Source: Ruminococcus bicirculans (ex Wegman et al. 2014) (GTDB lineage: Bacteria; Bacillota; Clostridia; Oscillospirales; Ruminococcaceae). Taken from it: DNA of 64,000 nucleotides. How positions within the stretch are numbered: the first letter of the stretch is position 1; every line of letters starts with the position of its first letter. A program made the translations under genes and the position numbers. The notes under the pieces were generated by a model, which had not been told where the DNA came from, made no database searches, and worked only from the letters and a program-made list of their open reading frames with translations. Positions 17,336 through 26,336 of this stretch are shown here, one piece after another. Where the stretch lies: positions 248,001 to 312,000 of the forward strand of contig NZ_HF545617.1 in NCBI RefSeq assembly GCF_000723465.1, written 5' to 3'.

Positions 17336-17452
17336 GAGAGATAGGCTTCCTTTCTGATTTGAATTTGGTGTGGTAACTTTATTTTATCAGATTTTTGTCT
17401 ATCTCTCTTTTCTTTTTTCTTAATTTTGTCCAATATCTATTGTAGCACTACA

Positions 17453-17478
17453 TGCTAAATTTAATTGTTATAACCGCC
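17453..17478. repeat. Right 26-bp target-site duplication of the IS
   Basis: An exact copy of 16367-16392, directly abutting the right terminal inverted repeat (…CACTACA). Confidence 0.9.
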
Positions 17479-17482
17479 TTTG

Positions 17483-17511
17483 TTGACATTATTCATATAA
17501 AATGGTATACT
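17483..17511 (+). promoter_or_regulatory. Promoter of the rlmD-like gene
   Basis: TTGACA (17483-17488), 17 bp, then TATACT (17506-17511) preceded by TGG (extended -10). It begins 4 bp after the IS target duplication, so the insertion has left it intact. Confidence 0.7.
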
Positions 17512-17531
17512 TAAAATAAAATTTATACATA

Positions 17532-18803
17532 ATGAAAAGAGTAAATGTGATGAATAAACATACCACTATCGATAAGTCAACAGGCGAGAAAAAATGTAGC
17601 TGCTTTAAACGTTGCGGCGGCTGTCAGTTGGATAAGGTCTACGCCCAGCAAATAGAATGGAAGCAGGCAAAAGCCGATAGAATGTTGAGCCGCTTTTGCA
17701 GACCTCAGCAGATAATAACTATGGACGACCCCTATAATTATCGCAATAAAGTCCAAACTGTCTATAAGGTCAATAGCTCAAAGCGTATCGTCTCAGGAGT
17801 ATATCAGTCCTCTACCCATAGCATGATAATAACTGACGATTGCTTTTTGGAGGATATAAGAGCACAGCAAATAGTCGCTACCCTTAAAGAGCTTATGGTT
17901 GACTTCCGTATCCTTCCATATAACGAGGAAAGTGGTCAGGGCCTTCTTAAGCATACCCTTATCCGTACCTCCCAAACAACAGGCGAGGTAATGCTCGTGC
18001 TAGTTACAGCTACCCCCATATTTCCTGCAAAGAAAAATTTCGTTAAAGCTATCACTGAAAAACATCCGTATATAACCACTATCGTCCAAAACGTTAATAA
18101 AGGCAGAGTTCCTCTTACTTTGGGCGACCGTGATATTATAATGTACGGCAAAGGCTATATCACCGACGAGATGTGCGGCTGTAAGTTCAGAATTTCACCT
18201 CATTCTTTCTATCAGGTAAACCCCGAGCAGACCGAAAAGCTCTATTCTAAAGCAGTTTCTTGTGCAGAGCTTAAAAAAGGCGATAAAGTTATCGACGCAT
18301 ATTGCGGAACAGGTACTATCGGTCTTATCGCTGCAAAAAGCGGTGCAGACGTGGCAGGCGTTGAGCTTAATGCCGAAGCCGTAAAGGACGCAGTTTCAAA
18401 TGCCAAGCTCAATAAGCTTGACAATATCAGATTTTATAATGAGGACGCAGGTGAGTTCATGACAAAGCTTGCGCAGGCAGGGGAGAGTTGTGATACAGTT
18501 TTCCTTGACCCTCCAAGAGCAGGCACAACAGAAGAATTTGTTGAAGCCTTGGGCAAACTCAGACCTGAAAAGATAGTCTACGTTTCCTGTAAAATAGAAA
18601 CTCTCGAGCGTGATTTGAAGCTTCTTGCAAAAATAGGCTATAAAGCACAGCTTATCCAGCCCGTTGATATGTTCCCGCATACCACAGGTATCGAAAATGT
18701 GGTTCTTTTAAAAAGAAAAATGATATCGCTCACACCAAACAGAACACCTGATAAAAAGGGGGATAAAAAAATTGAACCAAAAGGTAAAACTTCTCACAGA
18801 TAA
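17532..18803 (+). CDS. rlmD: 23S rRNA (uracil-C5)-methyltransferase, RlmD/RumA family
   Basis: 423 residues. Four N-terminal cysteines (C22, C24, C28, C31 in CSCFKRCGGC) are placed as the Fe-S cluster ligands of RumA. The SAM-binding motif AYCGTGTIGL, the FLDPPRAG motif and the catalytic cysteine in VYVSCKIETLERDL follow. It methylates uridine in 23S rRNA. No TRAM domain precedes the cysteines, unlike many Firmicute homologues. The start could be 17532 or the ATG seven codons later (17550); neither has a strong ribosome binding site. The end overlaps the moxR start by 32 bp. The precise target uridine (1939 or 747) cannot be told from sequence. Confidence 0.88.
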   Translation: MKRVNVMNKHTTIDKSTGEKKCSCFKRCGGCQLDKVYAQQIEWKQAKADRMLSRFCRPQQIITMDDPYNYRNKVQTVYKVNSSKRIVSGVYQSSTHSMIITDDCFLEDIRAQQIVATLKELMVDFRILPYNEESGQGLLKHTLIRTSQTTGEVMLVLVTATPIFPAKKNFVKAITEKHPYITTIVQNVNKGRVPLTLGDRDIIMYGKGYITDEMCGCKFRISPHSFYQVNPEQTEKLYSKAVSCAELKKGDKVIDAYCGTGTIGLIAAKSGADVAGVELNAEAVKDAVSNAKLNKLDNIRFYNEDAGEFMTKLAQAGESCDTVFLDPPRAGTTEEFVEALGKLRPEKIVYVSCKIETLERDLKLLAKIGYKAQLIQPVDMFPHTTGIENVVLLKRKMISLTPNRTPDKKGDKKIEPKGKTSHR

Positions 18804-19710
18804 TATCGAAAAAGTTATCGTCGGCAAGACAGACTCTGTGCTTAAAATAATCACAGCCATGCTTTGCGGCGGTCATGTTCTTATCGAGGACGTACCTGGA
18901 GTAGGCAAAACTCAGCTTGTATCAGCCCTTGCAAGGTCAGTGGACGGCAAATATAACCGTATCCAGCTTACCCCTGACGTTATGCCGTCCGATATCGTTG
19001 GCTTTTCTATGATAGACCAGAAAACTCATGAGCTTGAGTATAAAGAGGGTGTGGCAATGTGCAATTTCCTCTTGGCAGACGAAATAAACAGAGCCTCCCC
19101 AAAATCTCAGTCAAGCTTGCTTGAAGTCATGGAAGAACATCAGATATCAATTGACGGTAAAACTCATGAACTTCCATTGCCCTTTATGGTGCTTGCCACA
19201 CAAAACCCTGTGGAAACTTACGGCACTTATCATTTGCCTGAAGCCCAAATGGATAGATTTCTTATGAAGATATCAATGGGCTATCCCTCATATGATGATG
19301 AGCTTGATATCATGTCAAGAGCCGAAAGATCAGGCTTTGCAAAGAATATCCAGCCTGTCATGACCCTTGAAAACGTCCGTGAGCTTATGGGCTACGCTGA
19401 AAATGTAACCGTAGAGCTTTCCGTGAGAAAATATATCCTGAGCCTTGTTACCGCAACAAGAAATTCAGATTATGTAAAGCTTGGCGTTTCTCCCCGTGGA
19501 AGCATCGCACTTCTCAAAGCTTCAAAAGCCTATGCCTTTGTTCAGGGCAGAGGATTTGTCATGCCAGATGATGTCAAGGCTGTTATGCCTGACGTTCTTG
19601 CACATAGACTTATGCTTTCTCCTAAAGGCAAATCCGCCTTTGAAAATGAAAGGAAAGCTCTTGAAAATATCGCTCTTACAGTAAAATCACCTGACGCAAT
19701 AGAGAAATAG
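18772..19710 (+). CDS. MoxR-family AAA+ ATPase
   Basis: 312 residues. The start is TTG with AAGGGGG (18756-18762) 9 nt upstream; no ATG is available near the conserved N-terminus. Walker A is VPGVGKT (G43-K46-T47), Walker B is LLADEINRA (D103-E104), and TQNPVE and the arginine-finger region (LPEAQMDRFL) follow. MoxR ATPases act as chaperone-like remodellers, usually with partners encoded alongside. Here the next two genes are a DUF58 protein and a transglutaminase-like membrane protein, the classic MoxR-DUF58-TGase operon. That operon is linked to cell-envelope assembly in some bacteria; the substrate is unknown. Confidence 0.92.
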   Translation: MNQKVKLLTDNIEKVIVGKTDSVLKIITAMLCGGHVLIEDVPGVGKTQLVSALARSVDGKYNRIQLTPDVMPSDIVGFSMIDQKTHELEYKEGVAMCNFLLADEINRASPKSQSSLLEVMEEHQISIDGKTHELPLPFMVLATQNPVETYGTYHLPEAQMDRFLMKISMGYPSYDDELDIMSRAERSGFAKNIQPVMTLENVRELMGYAENVTVELSVRKYILSLVTATRNSDYVKLGVSPRGSIALLKASKAYAFVQGRGFVMPDDVKAVMPDVLAHRLMLSPKGKSAFENERKALENIALTVKSPDAIEK

Positions 19711-19723
19711 AGGATATGACCCC

Positions 19724-20884
19724 ATGAAAAATCTTTTAGGTTATCTTACCTGCGTGGCGGTGGCGATACTGCTTAGAGTTTATATAAACGGAAGCGGCGG
19801 TACGCTTGTGCTTTATCTTTTAGCCATAGCCTTTGTGATATCTCTTGCGGCACTTCTTCTTACCAAGCATAAACTTGTGGCAGCCATAAAGCTTTCCACA
19901 GAAATAAGTGCAAAGAACGAGGAGTTTGACGCTGACATAATGCTTTTAAATGCAATACGCATTATTCCCTCATGCGTTGTTGAGGTAACGGCAGAGTGTT
20001 CAGATAATATCGGTGCTGTAAGCCCACTTGAATTTAAAACTATCGTGGCAGGCGGCAGACAGCAAAGCGTCAGCATTAAGCTGAAAACACGCTATGCAGG
20101 TCTTGGCACAGTGAAAATAAAAAGCATACGTTTGCATGACTATCTTGGAATAATCACCCTGCACCTTGACAGTTCACGTTATGAAAAAGCCGTGGGAAAA
20201 ATAAAGATAATGCCGAATATCCCTGACACTGGCTCTCAAACAGAGCTTCTTAAAGCAACTTCCGAGAACGCTTCATTTGACGATAACGAAAGCGAATCAG
20301 ATGAAAATGCACTTGGTCTTACAGGCGTTCCGGGCTATGACCACAGACAGTATGAGATAGGCGACCCGCTGAAAAGAATAAACTGGAAGCTTTCTTCAAA
20401 GCGTGACGAGCTTATGGTGCGCCTTGATGAAAAGGTCACGGCTTCAAGTCAGGCGTTTTTCCTTGATATACCAAGCGAAAATCATGACCCTATGTTTGCT
20501 ATGAATATTGATAATATAGTCGAAGCGAGCCTTGCAATGCTTTCAATGCTTATTATGGAAGGCTTCGAGAGTGAGTATAATTATTATCTTGACGGCTGGA
20601 AAAGCATGAAAATAAAGCAGGCAGGTGATATAATAGAGCTTCAAAACGACCTTGCGGCAATAGCACCATATCCGCAGGAAAAGCGTTTTGCCTTTTCTCA
20701 TGAGATAGGCAAGACAGCTCCTATCTGCTTCACAGCCTGCATGGCGACTTCTCAGGGGGATTTTTCTTCTCTCATGGAAGAATTTAACGGCTCTTTTGTA
20801 GTAACACGTCTTAGCGGCCTTGATAAGCAGACAGAAAATATGTGGCTTGTAGACGAAACTTTCGAGTTTCGTAAAATGACATAG
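19724..20884 (+). CDS. DUF58 membrane protein of the MoxR operon
   Basis: 386 residues. Two hydrophobic segments near the N-terminus (about residues 2-20 and 25-45) anchor it. The DUF58 signature is the YDHRQYEIGDPLKRINWKLS stretch around residues 206-226, followed by DELMVR. DUF58 proteins are usually VWA-like domains working with a MoxR ATPase. It begins 13 bp after moxR with GAGGAT as ribosome binding site and ends next to the transglutaminase gene, so all three are co-translated. Confidence 0.9.
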   Translation: MKNLLGYLTCVAVAILLRVYINGSGGTLVLYLLAIAFVISLAALLLTKHKLVAAIKLSTEISAKNEEFDADIMLLNAIRIIPSCVVEVTAECSDNIGAVSPLEFKTIVAGGRQQSVSIKLKTRYAGLGTVKIKSIRLHDYLGIITLHLDSSRYEKAVGKIKIMPNIPDTGSQTELLKATSENASFDDNESESDENALGLTGVPGYDHRQYEIGDPLKRINWKLSSKRDELMVRLDEKVTASSQAFFLDIPSENHDPMFAMNIDNIVEASLAMLSMLIMEGFESEYNYYLDGWKSMKIKQAGDIIELQNDLAAIAPYPQEKRFAFSHEIGKTAPICFTACMATSQGDFSSLMEEFNGSFVVTRLSGLDKQTENMWLVDETFEFRKMT

Positions 20885-20896
20885 GGGGTGTGGCTT

Positions 20897-23107
20897 TTGA
20901 ATACTAAAACTGCTCAGATAAAAAACACCCTTGTGAATATTCTTTCAAAATATGCTTTGCCGCTGCTCCTTGGAGCAGTGGTCATGAACATAATCTTTAA
21001 GACCTATCTTGTAGACAATGTCAGACTTTATACTTTTGGATATGTGGTCTATGAATGTCTGCTGTTTGCTCTTTTTGAGTGGCTGAAGCCGAAAAAAGTC
21101 CTGCGAGGTCTTGTCTATACCGCCCTTATGGTGGCAGTGCTGTTTTTGGGCTTTCAGCTTCTTCGTGCTGGATTTGAACATTCTGGAAAATCATTTATCA
21201 ATTGGTTTTATGTAAACAGGCAGGAGATAGGTCAGATAGATGAATATTTCTACTTCCTGTTTGTGGGACTAGGCTTCTTTATCATTTCGGTGCTTTATTA
21301 TTTCACCATTGTGCGCTATAGAAGCTTTGGAACGATGCTCGTTGTGCTTTTTCCGTTTTTTATTTACGGAAAGCGAGCCGACTCAATGGATACTCTTGAC
21401 ATAACCATAATGCTCACTGTGTTCATTGCACTTATGGTGCACAGCAGACTTGTTTCAGATGAGAGCAAGCATGACCTTGTTATAAACGGCTCTTATGTGG
21501 CGGCATCGGCGGTTTTCGTTACCCTTGTGGGTGCGCTTGCAATGCTTATGCCGACTTCCTCAAAGACATCTTATCTTGAAAAAAACAGCAACTTCTTTGA
21601 TGTGAATATCAAAAGCAGTGGCACATATGACAATCTTAGTGATGAGTCTTCCCCAAGATTTGGCGCAGACGCAACGGGCGAGATACTTTTCAACTTCACC
21701 ACAACCTCTGACGAACAGGTCATTTACCTCCGCAGACAATCCTTTGACCTTTTCAGAAACGAGAAGTGGGTAACAGACGATAGCTTCTACGATTTTGATA
21801 TTGACAAAAATGTTCATCTTTACGGTGACAACGAGGTGAACTCACCGAGCTATGTTTACAGCATAGCAAAGTCACTTGCAGATAAGGATTACACCAAGGA
21901 TCTTGGCGTGGACAGGTCACAGTTTCCTGATGATCTGTTCAGTGAAAAGGCAGTCATGAATCAGTTCAGCGACAGCTTTGCCCCTAGCTATATCCCTGCC
22001 CCGCTGATGATAACCCCAGGTGAGAACAACGTTTATATCAAAACAACTCACAGTGAGGTCTACAGACCATATGACACCGCAGGAAATAAGCTTGGCATTA
22101 GCTTTGAGTATATCCCTGAAACGGAGAACGAAAGACAGGCTGCGGCAAATCTTGATATGACCGAAAATCAGTTCAAACTGCTGCTTTCTTATGGTTTGAC
22201 AAACGGAGATGTCACATCAAATCAAGCGCTGAATATTTATAAGATATATGCGTTGTACACAGACGTTTCTGCATATGACGATAAAGGTGGAAAAATGGAG
22301 GCTCTTGCAAAGAGCATAACGGAAAACTGCAAAAATGATTATGAGAAAGCTCAGGCGCTTGTGGATTATTTTGAGCAGAACGGCTATGTTTACGATAACG
22401 AGTATGAGCCTGACGATGAGTCTATCGCATATTTTCTTTTCACGAGCAAGCGTGGAAACTGCACGAACTATGCCACAAGCATGACGCTTATGGCGAGAAT
22501 ACTGGGACTTCCAGCAAGGTATGTTGAGGGCTTTGCAGCATATGAAAAGAATGAACGTGGAGAGTTTGTGGTAAGAGATAGCCATGCTCACGCTTTTGTA
22601 GAGGTCTTTATCACAGGCATTGGCTGGATGACTTTTGACCCGACAGTTCCGGGCTATCAGCGTGACTACAGTGCAAATGGTACGAACTTTGATGTTTCAA
22701 CTTTTGTAAGCTATTTCAGCAGGATCGTACTGTTTATCGGTGTGGCGTTTGTGCTTGTGGTTTTCGTATTCCTTAACAGAATTATCGAGGTATTTTTCAG
22801 ACTGTCACTTAAATTCAGAGATAACGGCGACAAAGTCATAAGGCTTTACAGGCGTGTGGTAAGGCTTTTGACCATAGCTTCTAATGAAAAGCTATCGGGA
22901 TACACGCCTGAAATGATAAGAGAATATCTTGTTAAGAGGCGTGGAGTTGAGCTTGGCGGTCTTATAGATTTTTTTGAAAAGACCTGCTTCGGTGGATATG
23001 TTCCTGATGAAGCCGAGTGGAAAATGGTCTATGCAGAGTACAAAGCACAATGGAAAAAGCTCACAAAGCGTGAGAAAACGACTTTGGAGCTTGATAAGAA
23101 TATGTAA
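20897..23107 (+). CDS. Transglutaminase-like membrane protein (TgpA/YebA-like)
   Basis: About 736 residues. The start is probably TTG at 20897, with AGGGGGTG 6 nt upstream; a GTG at 20888 in the same frame overlaps that site and is less likely. Several membrane segments fill the first 220 residues. An extracytoplasmic region follows with a transglutaminase-like fold: C522 (KRGNCTNYA), H565 (SHAHAFVEV) and D581 (TFDPT) form the catalytic triad. One more membrane helix (LFIGVAFVLVVFVFL) and a cytoplasmic tail end the protein. It is the third gene of the MoxR operon. The real chemistry may be protease- or crosslink-like. A terminator follows directly. Confidence 0.9.
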   Translation: MNTKTAQIKNTLVNILSKYALPLLLGAVVMNIIFKTYLVDNVRLYTFGYVVYECLLFALFEWLKPKKVLRGLVYTALMVAVLFLGFQLLRAGFEHSGKSFINWFYVNRQEIGQIDEYFYFLFVGLGFFIISVLYYFTIVRYRSFGTMLVVLFPFFIYGKRADSMDTLDITIMLTVFIALMVHSRLVSDESKHDLVINGSYVAASAVFVTLVGALAMLMPTSSKTSYLEKNSNFFDVNIKSSGTYDNLSDESSPRFGADATGEILFNFTTTSDEQVIYLRRQSFDLFRNEKWVTDDSFYDFDIDKNVHLYGDNEVNSPSYVYSIAKSLADKDYTKDLGVDRSQFPDDLFSEKAVMNQFSDSFAPSYIPAPLMITPGENNVYIKTTHSEVYRPYDTAGNKLGISFEYIPETENERQAAANLDMTENQFKLLLSYGLTNGDVTSNQALNIYKIYALYTDVSAYDDKGGKMEALAKSITENCKNDYEKAQALVDYFEQNGYVYDNEYEPDDESIAYFLFTSKRGNCTNYATSMTLMARILGLPARYVEGFAAYEKNERGEFVVRDSHAHAFVEVFITGIGWMTFDPTVPGYQRDYSANGTNFDVSTFVSYFSRIVLFIGVAFVLVVFVFLNRIIEVFFRLSLKFRDNGDKVIRLYRRVVRLLTIASNEKLSGYTPEMIREYLVKRRGVELGGLIDFFEKTCFGGYVPDEAEWKMVYAEYKAQWKKLTKREKTTLELDKNM

Positions 23108-23111
23108 TGAA

Positions 23112-23150
23112 ATGGCTGTGCGGGAAAAAATCACGCACGGCTATTTTTTT
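23112..23150 (+). terminator. Terminator of the MoxR-DUF58-transglutaminase operon
   Basis: The arms ATGGCTGTGCG and CGCACGGCTAT (one G-U pair) are followed by seven T. Confidence 0.85.
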
Positions 23151-23155
23151 GTATG

Positions 23156-23185
23156 AAAAAAAGGCTGCCGTATAAAACAGCAGCC
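23156..23185 (-). terminator. Terminator of the asd-dapA-dapB operon
   Basis: On the minus strand GGCTGC (23180-23185) pairs with GCAGCC (23163-23168), followed by a run of seven T. It lies about 65 bp after the dapB stop and faces the preceding terminator. Confidence 0.75.
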
Positions 23186-23251
23186 TGAGAGTGTAAAAAA
23201 AATCTCCGAAAGAGCAGGACGTCAAGGACGCCCACTGTATCTGATATTTAA

Positions 23252-24010
23252 TTAAAGTGAAGCAAGAAGATCGCTCATTGCGTAAAGTCCTGCCGGCTTT
23301 CCACAAAGGAAAACGCCTGCATTCACTGCACCAACAGCGAAAACCTGCTTTGAATGAGCTTCGTGCTTGAGGGAGATGACTTCATCTCTGCCTGCAAAGA
23401 TTATCTCATGCTCGCCAACAATAGTGCCGCCACGGACAGAGTGCATACCGATCTCTGTCTTTTCTCTCTTTGCTCTTACAGAATGACGATCGTAAACATA
23501 GTGATACTTGTTGTCAAGCTCCTCGTTTATTGCGTCTGCAAGCATGATAGCAGTGCCTGACGGAGCGTCTATCTTCTGGTTATGGTGCTTCTCGATTATC
23601 TCGATATCATACTGACCGCCAAGAACTTTTGCAGCAGTTTTTGCAAGATTTGCAAGAAGATTGATACCAAGGGTCATGTTGAATGTGAAGAAAACAGGTA
23701 TCTGCTCGGAAGCCTTGTGTATCTTCGCTGTATCCTCTTCTGTATAGCCTGTGGTAGCTATTACAAGGGCAGTGCCGTTTGAAAGGCAATAGCTGAGAAG
23801 TCCGTCCAGTGCGGAAGGGTGTGAGAAGTCGATTATTACATCAGGCTTTTCAGGCAGGTCGGCAGGCTCTTTTACTACAGGGAAGTCTGCATAAGCCTCG
23901 CCAAATTTGTCGATACCGGCGCTTACTGTGCAGTCGTCACGCTCTGATATAACGTCATATATGAACCTGCCCATTTTTCCGCAGGCGCCACATATTGCGA
24001 TCTTGGTCAT
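23252..24010 (-). CDS. dapB: 4-hydroxy-tetrahydrodipicolinate reductase
   Basis: 252 residues. The nucleotide-binding motif is CGACGKMG (residues 7-14), with DFSHP (61-65) and ATTGYT (85-90). The substrate-binding and catalytic segment is EKHHNQKIDAPSGTA (H142/H143, K146). It reduces the DapA product in diaminopimelate and lysine synthesis. It is the third gene of the lysine-riboswitch operon. It starts 136 bp after dapA; that gap holds a palindromic repeat and a weak hairpin, so expression may be lower than for dapA. Confidence 0.96.
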   Translation of the reverse strand: MTKIAICGACGKMGRFIYDVISERDDCTVSAGIDKFGEAYADFPVVKEPADLPEKPDVIIDFSHPSALDGLLSYCLSNGTALVIATTGYTEEDTAKIHKASEQIPVFFTFNMTLGINLLANLAKTAAKVLGGQYDIEIIEKHHNQKIDAPSGTAIMLADAINEELDNKYHYVYDRHSVRAKREKTEIGMHSVRGGTIVGEHEIIFAGRDEVISLKHEAHSKQVFAVGAVNAGVFLCGKPAGLYAMSDLLASL

Positions 24011-24060
24011 TTATATCATTCCTTTTCTTTTTATTTATTGACCAGTATGTGCAGGGAAAC

Positions 24061-24084
24061 GGGCGAACGCTGTTCGCCCCTACA
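24061..24084. repeat. GGGCGAAC palindromic intergenic repeat, copy 1
   Basis: GGGCGAAC and GTTCGCCC form an 8-bp stem around a GCT loop and are followed by CTACA. It lies between dapA and dapB. Two further close copies are at 30639 and 34036 and a variant is at 26659. Confidence 0.85.
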
Positions 24085-24112
24085 GCACACCTTAAAATTT
24101 TGTTATAAACAT

Positions 24113-24136
24113 AAAGGGCGAATTTCTCCGCCCTTT
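24113..24136 (-). terminator. Hairpin after dapA, possible partial terminator
   Basis: AAAGGGCG and CGCCCTTT pair perfectly 10 bp after the dapA stop. The T-run on the minus strand is poor, so it may protect the mRNA 3' end or attenuate rather than terminate. Confidence 0.4.
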
Positions 24137-24146
24137 GTATTTCTTT

Positions 24147-25037
24147 TTACTTGATAAGTCCGAGAGCGTTCATTGACGCTTTCAGTTTTTCTATCTTATC
24201 ATCGCTCATTCTTACAAGCGGCAGACGACACTCGCCGACCTCAAAGCCCATAAGGTTAAGAGCTTCCTTGACAGGGATAGGGTTTACGTCGCTGAAAAGT
24301 GCCTTTGCAAAATCAAGTGTTTTGAATGCCTTTTCTCTTGCTTCGTCATACTTTCCATCAAGGCAAAGCTGTGCGATCTCGTGAGTTTCAAATGGCATAC
24401 AGTTGGAAAGAACTGAAATAACACCCTTTCCGCCCAGAGCCATGATAGGAACGATCTGATCGTCGTTGCCTGAATAGATATCAAGGTCATCGCCGCAGAG
24501 AGCTGCTACCTGTGTTATCTGGCTGATGTTTCCGCTTGCTGCCTTGATAGCAACGATATTGTCTATCTTTGCAAGCTCACGGCAGGTCTCAGGAAGAATG
24601 TTCACACCTGTTCTTGACGGTACGTTGTAAAGAATGATAGGCAGTGTAACAGCCTTTGCGATAGCGGAGAAGTGTGCGATAAGTCCTGCCTGTGAAGTCT
24701 TATTATAATAAGGTGTAACACAAAGCAGAGCGTCAGCACCAAGCTCCTCAGCCTTCTTAGAAAGGTTTACGGCATACTCTGTATGGTTTGAGCCTGTGCC
24801 TGCGATAACAGGAATTCTGTGATTTGTCTTTTCAACAGCATAGCGGATACACTCGATATGCTCCTCATCTGTCATGGTAGCACTTTCGCCTGTTGTTCCG
24901 CAGATTATGATAGCGTCTGTGCCGTTGTCGATGTTGAAATCGATAAGCTCACCCAGCTTGTCAAAGTTGATAGAGCCGTCAGCGTTCATAGGTGTAACGA
25001 TAGCAACGCCTGCGCCTGTGAAAATAGTCTTTTTCAT
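24147..25037 (-). CDS. dapA: 4-hydroxy-tetrahydrodipicolinate synthase
   Basis: 296 residues from the ATG at 25037. AGGAGT lies 7 nt upstream; a GTG three codons earlier overlaps that site and is unlikely. It has the family motifs GTTGE (48-52), Tyr137 in ILYNVPSRTG and the Schiff-base lysine K165 in VAIKAASGN. It condenses pyruvate with aspartate semialdehyde, the committed step of lysine synthesis. The gene follows asd by 36 bp. Confidence 0.96.
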   Translation of the reverse strand: MKKTIFTGAGVAIVTPMNADGSINFDKLGELIDFNIDNGTDAIIICGTTGESATMTDEEHIECIRYAVEKTNHRIPVIAGTGSNHTEYAVNLSKKAEELGADALLCVTPYYNKTSQAGLIAHFSAIAKAVTLPIILYNVPSRTGVNILPETCRELAKIDNIVAIKAASGNISQITQVAALCGDDLDIYSGNDDQIVPIMALGGKGVISVLSNCMPFETHEIAQLCLDGKYDEAREKAFKTLDFAKALFSDVNPIPVKEALNLMGFEVGECRLPLVRMSDDKIEKLKASMNALGLIK

Positions 25038-25073
25038 AAACAGCACTCCTTTCGTGCGTATATATGTGTTATA

Positions 25074-26156
25074 TTAGTCAAAATAGCCCTTTGCTGCAAG
25101 AAGCTCGGCCAGCAGAACTGCTCCGCCTGCCGCACCTCTCAGTGTATTGTGTGAAAGGCAAACGAACTTATAGTCATACTGTGAATCTTCTCTCAGTCTG
25201 CCTATAGAAACTGCCATGCCGCCCTCAAGGTTTCTGTCGAGCTTAGCCTGTGGACGATCGTCCTCTGTGAAGTAGTTAAGGAACTGCTTTGGAGCACTTG
25301 GAAGCTGAAGCTCCTGTGGAACACCGCTGAAATCTTTCCAAGCCTGAAGGATCTCTTCCTTAGAAGGTTTATTCTCAAATGATACGAAAACTGCTGCTGT
25401 GTGACCGTCGGAAACAGGAACTCTCAGGCACTGTGTTGTGATAGCTGGAGCTGTTGCGTCAACGATAACGTCGCCCTCGATATGACCCCAGATCTTAAGA
25501 GGCTCTTTCTCAGACTTTTCTTCCTCGCCGCCGATATAAGGGATAACGTTGTCAAGGATCTCAGGGAAGCTTTCAAATGTCTTGCCTGCGCCTGAAATTG
25601 CCTGATATGTGCAGGCAAGAGCCTTTGTTACCTTATACTTATCCATAAGAGGAGCAAGAGCAGGAACGTAAGACTGGAGTGAGCAGTTAGACTTAACTGC
25701 GATAAATCCTCTCTTTGTGCCAAGTCTTTTTCTCTGTGAAGCGATTATCTCGATATGCTCAGGGTTTACCTCAGGAATGACCATTGGAACATCAGGAGTA
25801 TGTCTGTGTGCGGAGTTGTTTGATACAACAGGGCATTCAGCCTTTGCATACTTTTCTTCAAGGGCTCTTATCTCGTCTTTCTTCATATCAACTGCGCAGA
25901 ATACGAAATCTACCATTGAAGCGATCTTCTCAACGTCCTCCTCGGCGTTCAGAACTGTAAGCTCACCGATAGCTTCCGGCAGAGGCTCTGAAAGCTTCCA
26001 CTTACCTGCAACTGCGTCCTTGAGCTTTTTGCCTGCCGAACGTGGTGAAGCGGCAACGCATACTACATTGAACCATGGGTGTTTGTCAAGAAGCAGAGAA
26101 AATCTCTGACCTACCATTCCTGTTGCACCGATGATACCGACATTGTACTTTTTCAT
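25074..26156 (-). CDS. asd: Aspartate-semialdehyde dehydrogenase
   Basis: 360 residues from the ATG at 26156 with AGGAGT 7 nt upstream. The frame stays open 49 codons further, but that extension is low-complexity and covers the terminator and leader, so it is not coding. NADP-binding GATGMVGQ is at 10-17 and the catalytic cysteine C158 is in KSNCSLQS. The length and the NSAHR motif resemble the archaeal/fungal-type Asd class rather than the shorter E. coli form. It makes the branch-point substrate for lysine, threonine and methionine. It is the first gene after the lysine riboswitch. Confidence 0.94.
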   Translation of the reverse strand: MKKYNVGIIGATGMVGQRFSLLLDKHPWFNVVCVAASPRSAGKKLKDAVAGKWKLSEPLPEAIGELTVLNAEEDVEKIASMVDFVFCAVDMKKDEIRALEEKYAKAECPVVSNNSAHRHTPDVPMVIPEVNPEHIEIIASQRKRLGTKRGFIAVKSNCSLQSYVPALAPLMDKYKVTKALACTYQAISGAGKTFESFPEILDNVIPYIGGEEEKSEKEPLKIWGHIEGDVIVDATAPAITTQCLRVPVSDGHTAAVFVSFENKPSKEEILQAWKDFSGVPQELQLPSAPKQFLNYFTEDDRPQAKLDRNLEGGMAVSIGRLREDSQYDYKFVCLSHNTLRGAAGGAVLLAELLAAKGYFD

Positions 26157-26267
26157 TATTAAAACTCCTTTTCCTGTGCCATGGTAACAATTTTCTTTGG
26201 CGTTATACACTAAAATCACGCACTGTTCAAATGTTATTTTGCACAAAACATAAAAAATAAACAAATA

Positions 26268-26293
26268 ATAAAAAAACTGGTTGAAAACCAGTT
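26268..26293 (-). terminator. Riboswitch-controlled terminator in front of asd
   Basis: On the minus strand AACTGGTT (26286-26293) and AACCAGTT (26275-26282) pair around a 3-nt loop and are followed by a run of T. It stands between the lysine aptamer and the asd start, the expected place for an expression platform. Confidence 0.9.
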
Positions 26294-26336
26294 CATCATA
26301 CAATATAATAAGAATGTTGACATAAAAATTTATGCC

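Larger units (their letters stand above)
16393..17452 (-). mobile_element. Complete IS481/IS1202-like insertion sequence
   Basis: About 1060 bp. The ends are imperfect inverted repeats that start TGTAG and share CAAT and ATATTGGACA (left 16393-16430, right reading inwards from 17452). It carries one transposase gene on the minus strand and is flanked by 26-bp direct repeats. Duplications of this length are far longer than for most DDE elements; they are known for the IS1202 family related to IS481. Everything needed for mobility appears intact. It sits between the CRISPR remnant and the promoter of the downstream methyltransferase gene without breaking either. Confidence 0.88.

Noticed and set aside
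23252-24010. Prophage or further CRISPR elements around the dap operon
   Set aside because: Ordinary core genes with normal composition; only the small palindromic repeat is present.
26157-26303. 49-codon N-terminal extension of asd
   Set aside because: It runs through the leader terminator and lacks similarity to the family; AGGAGT supports the ATG at 26156.
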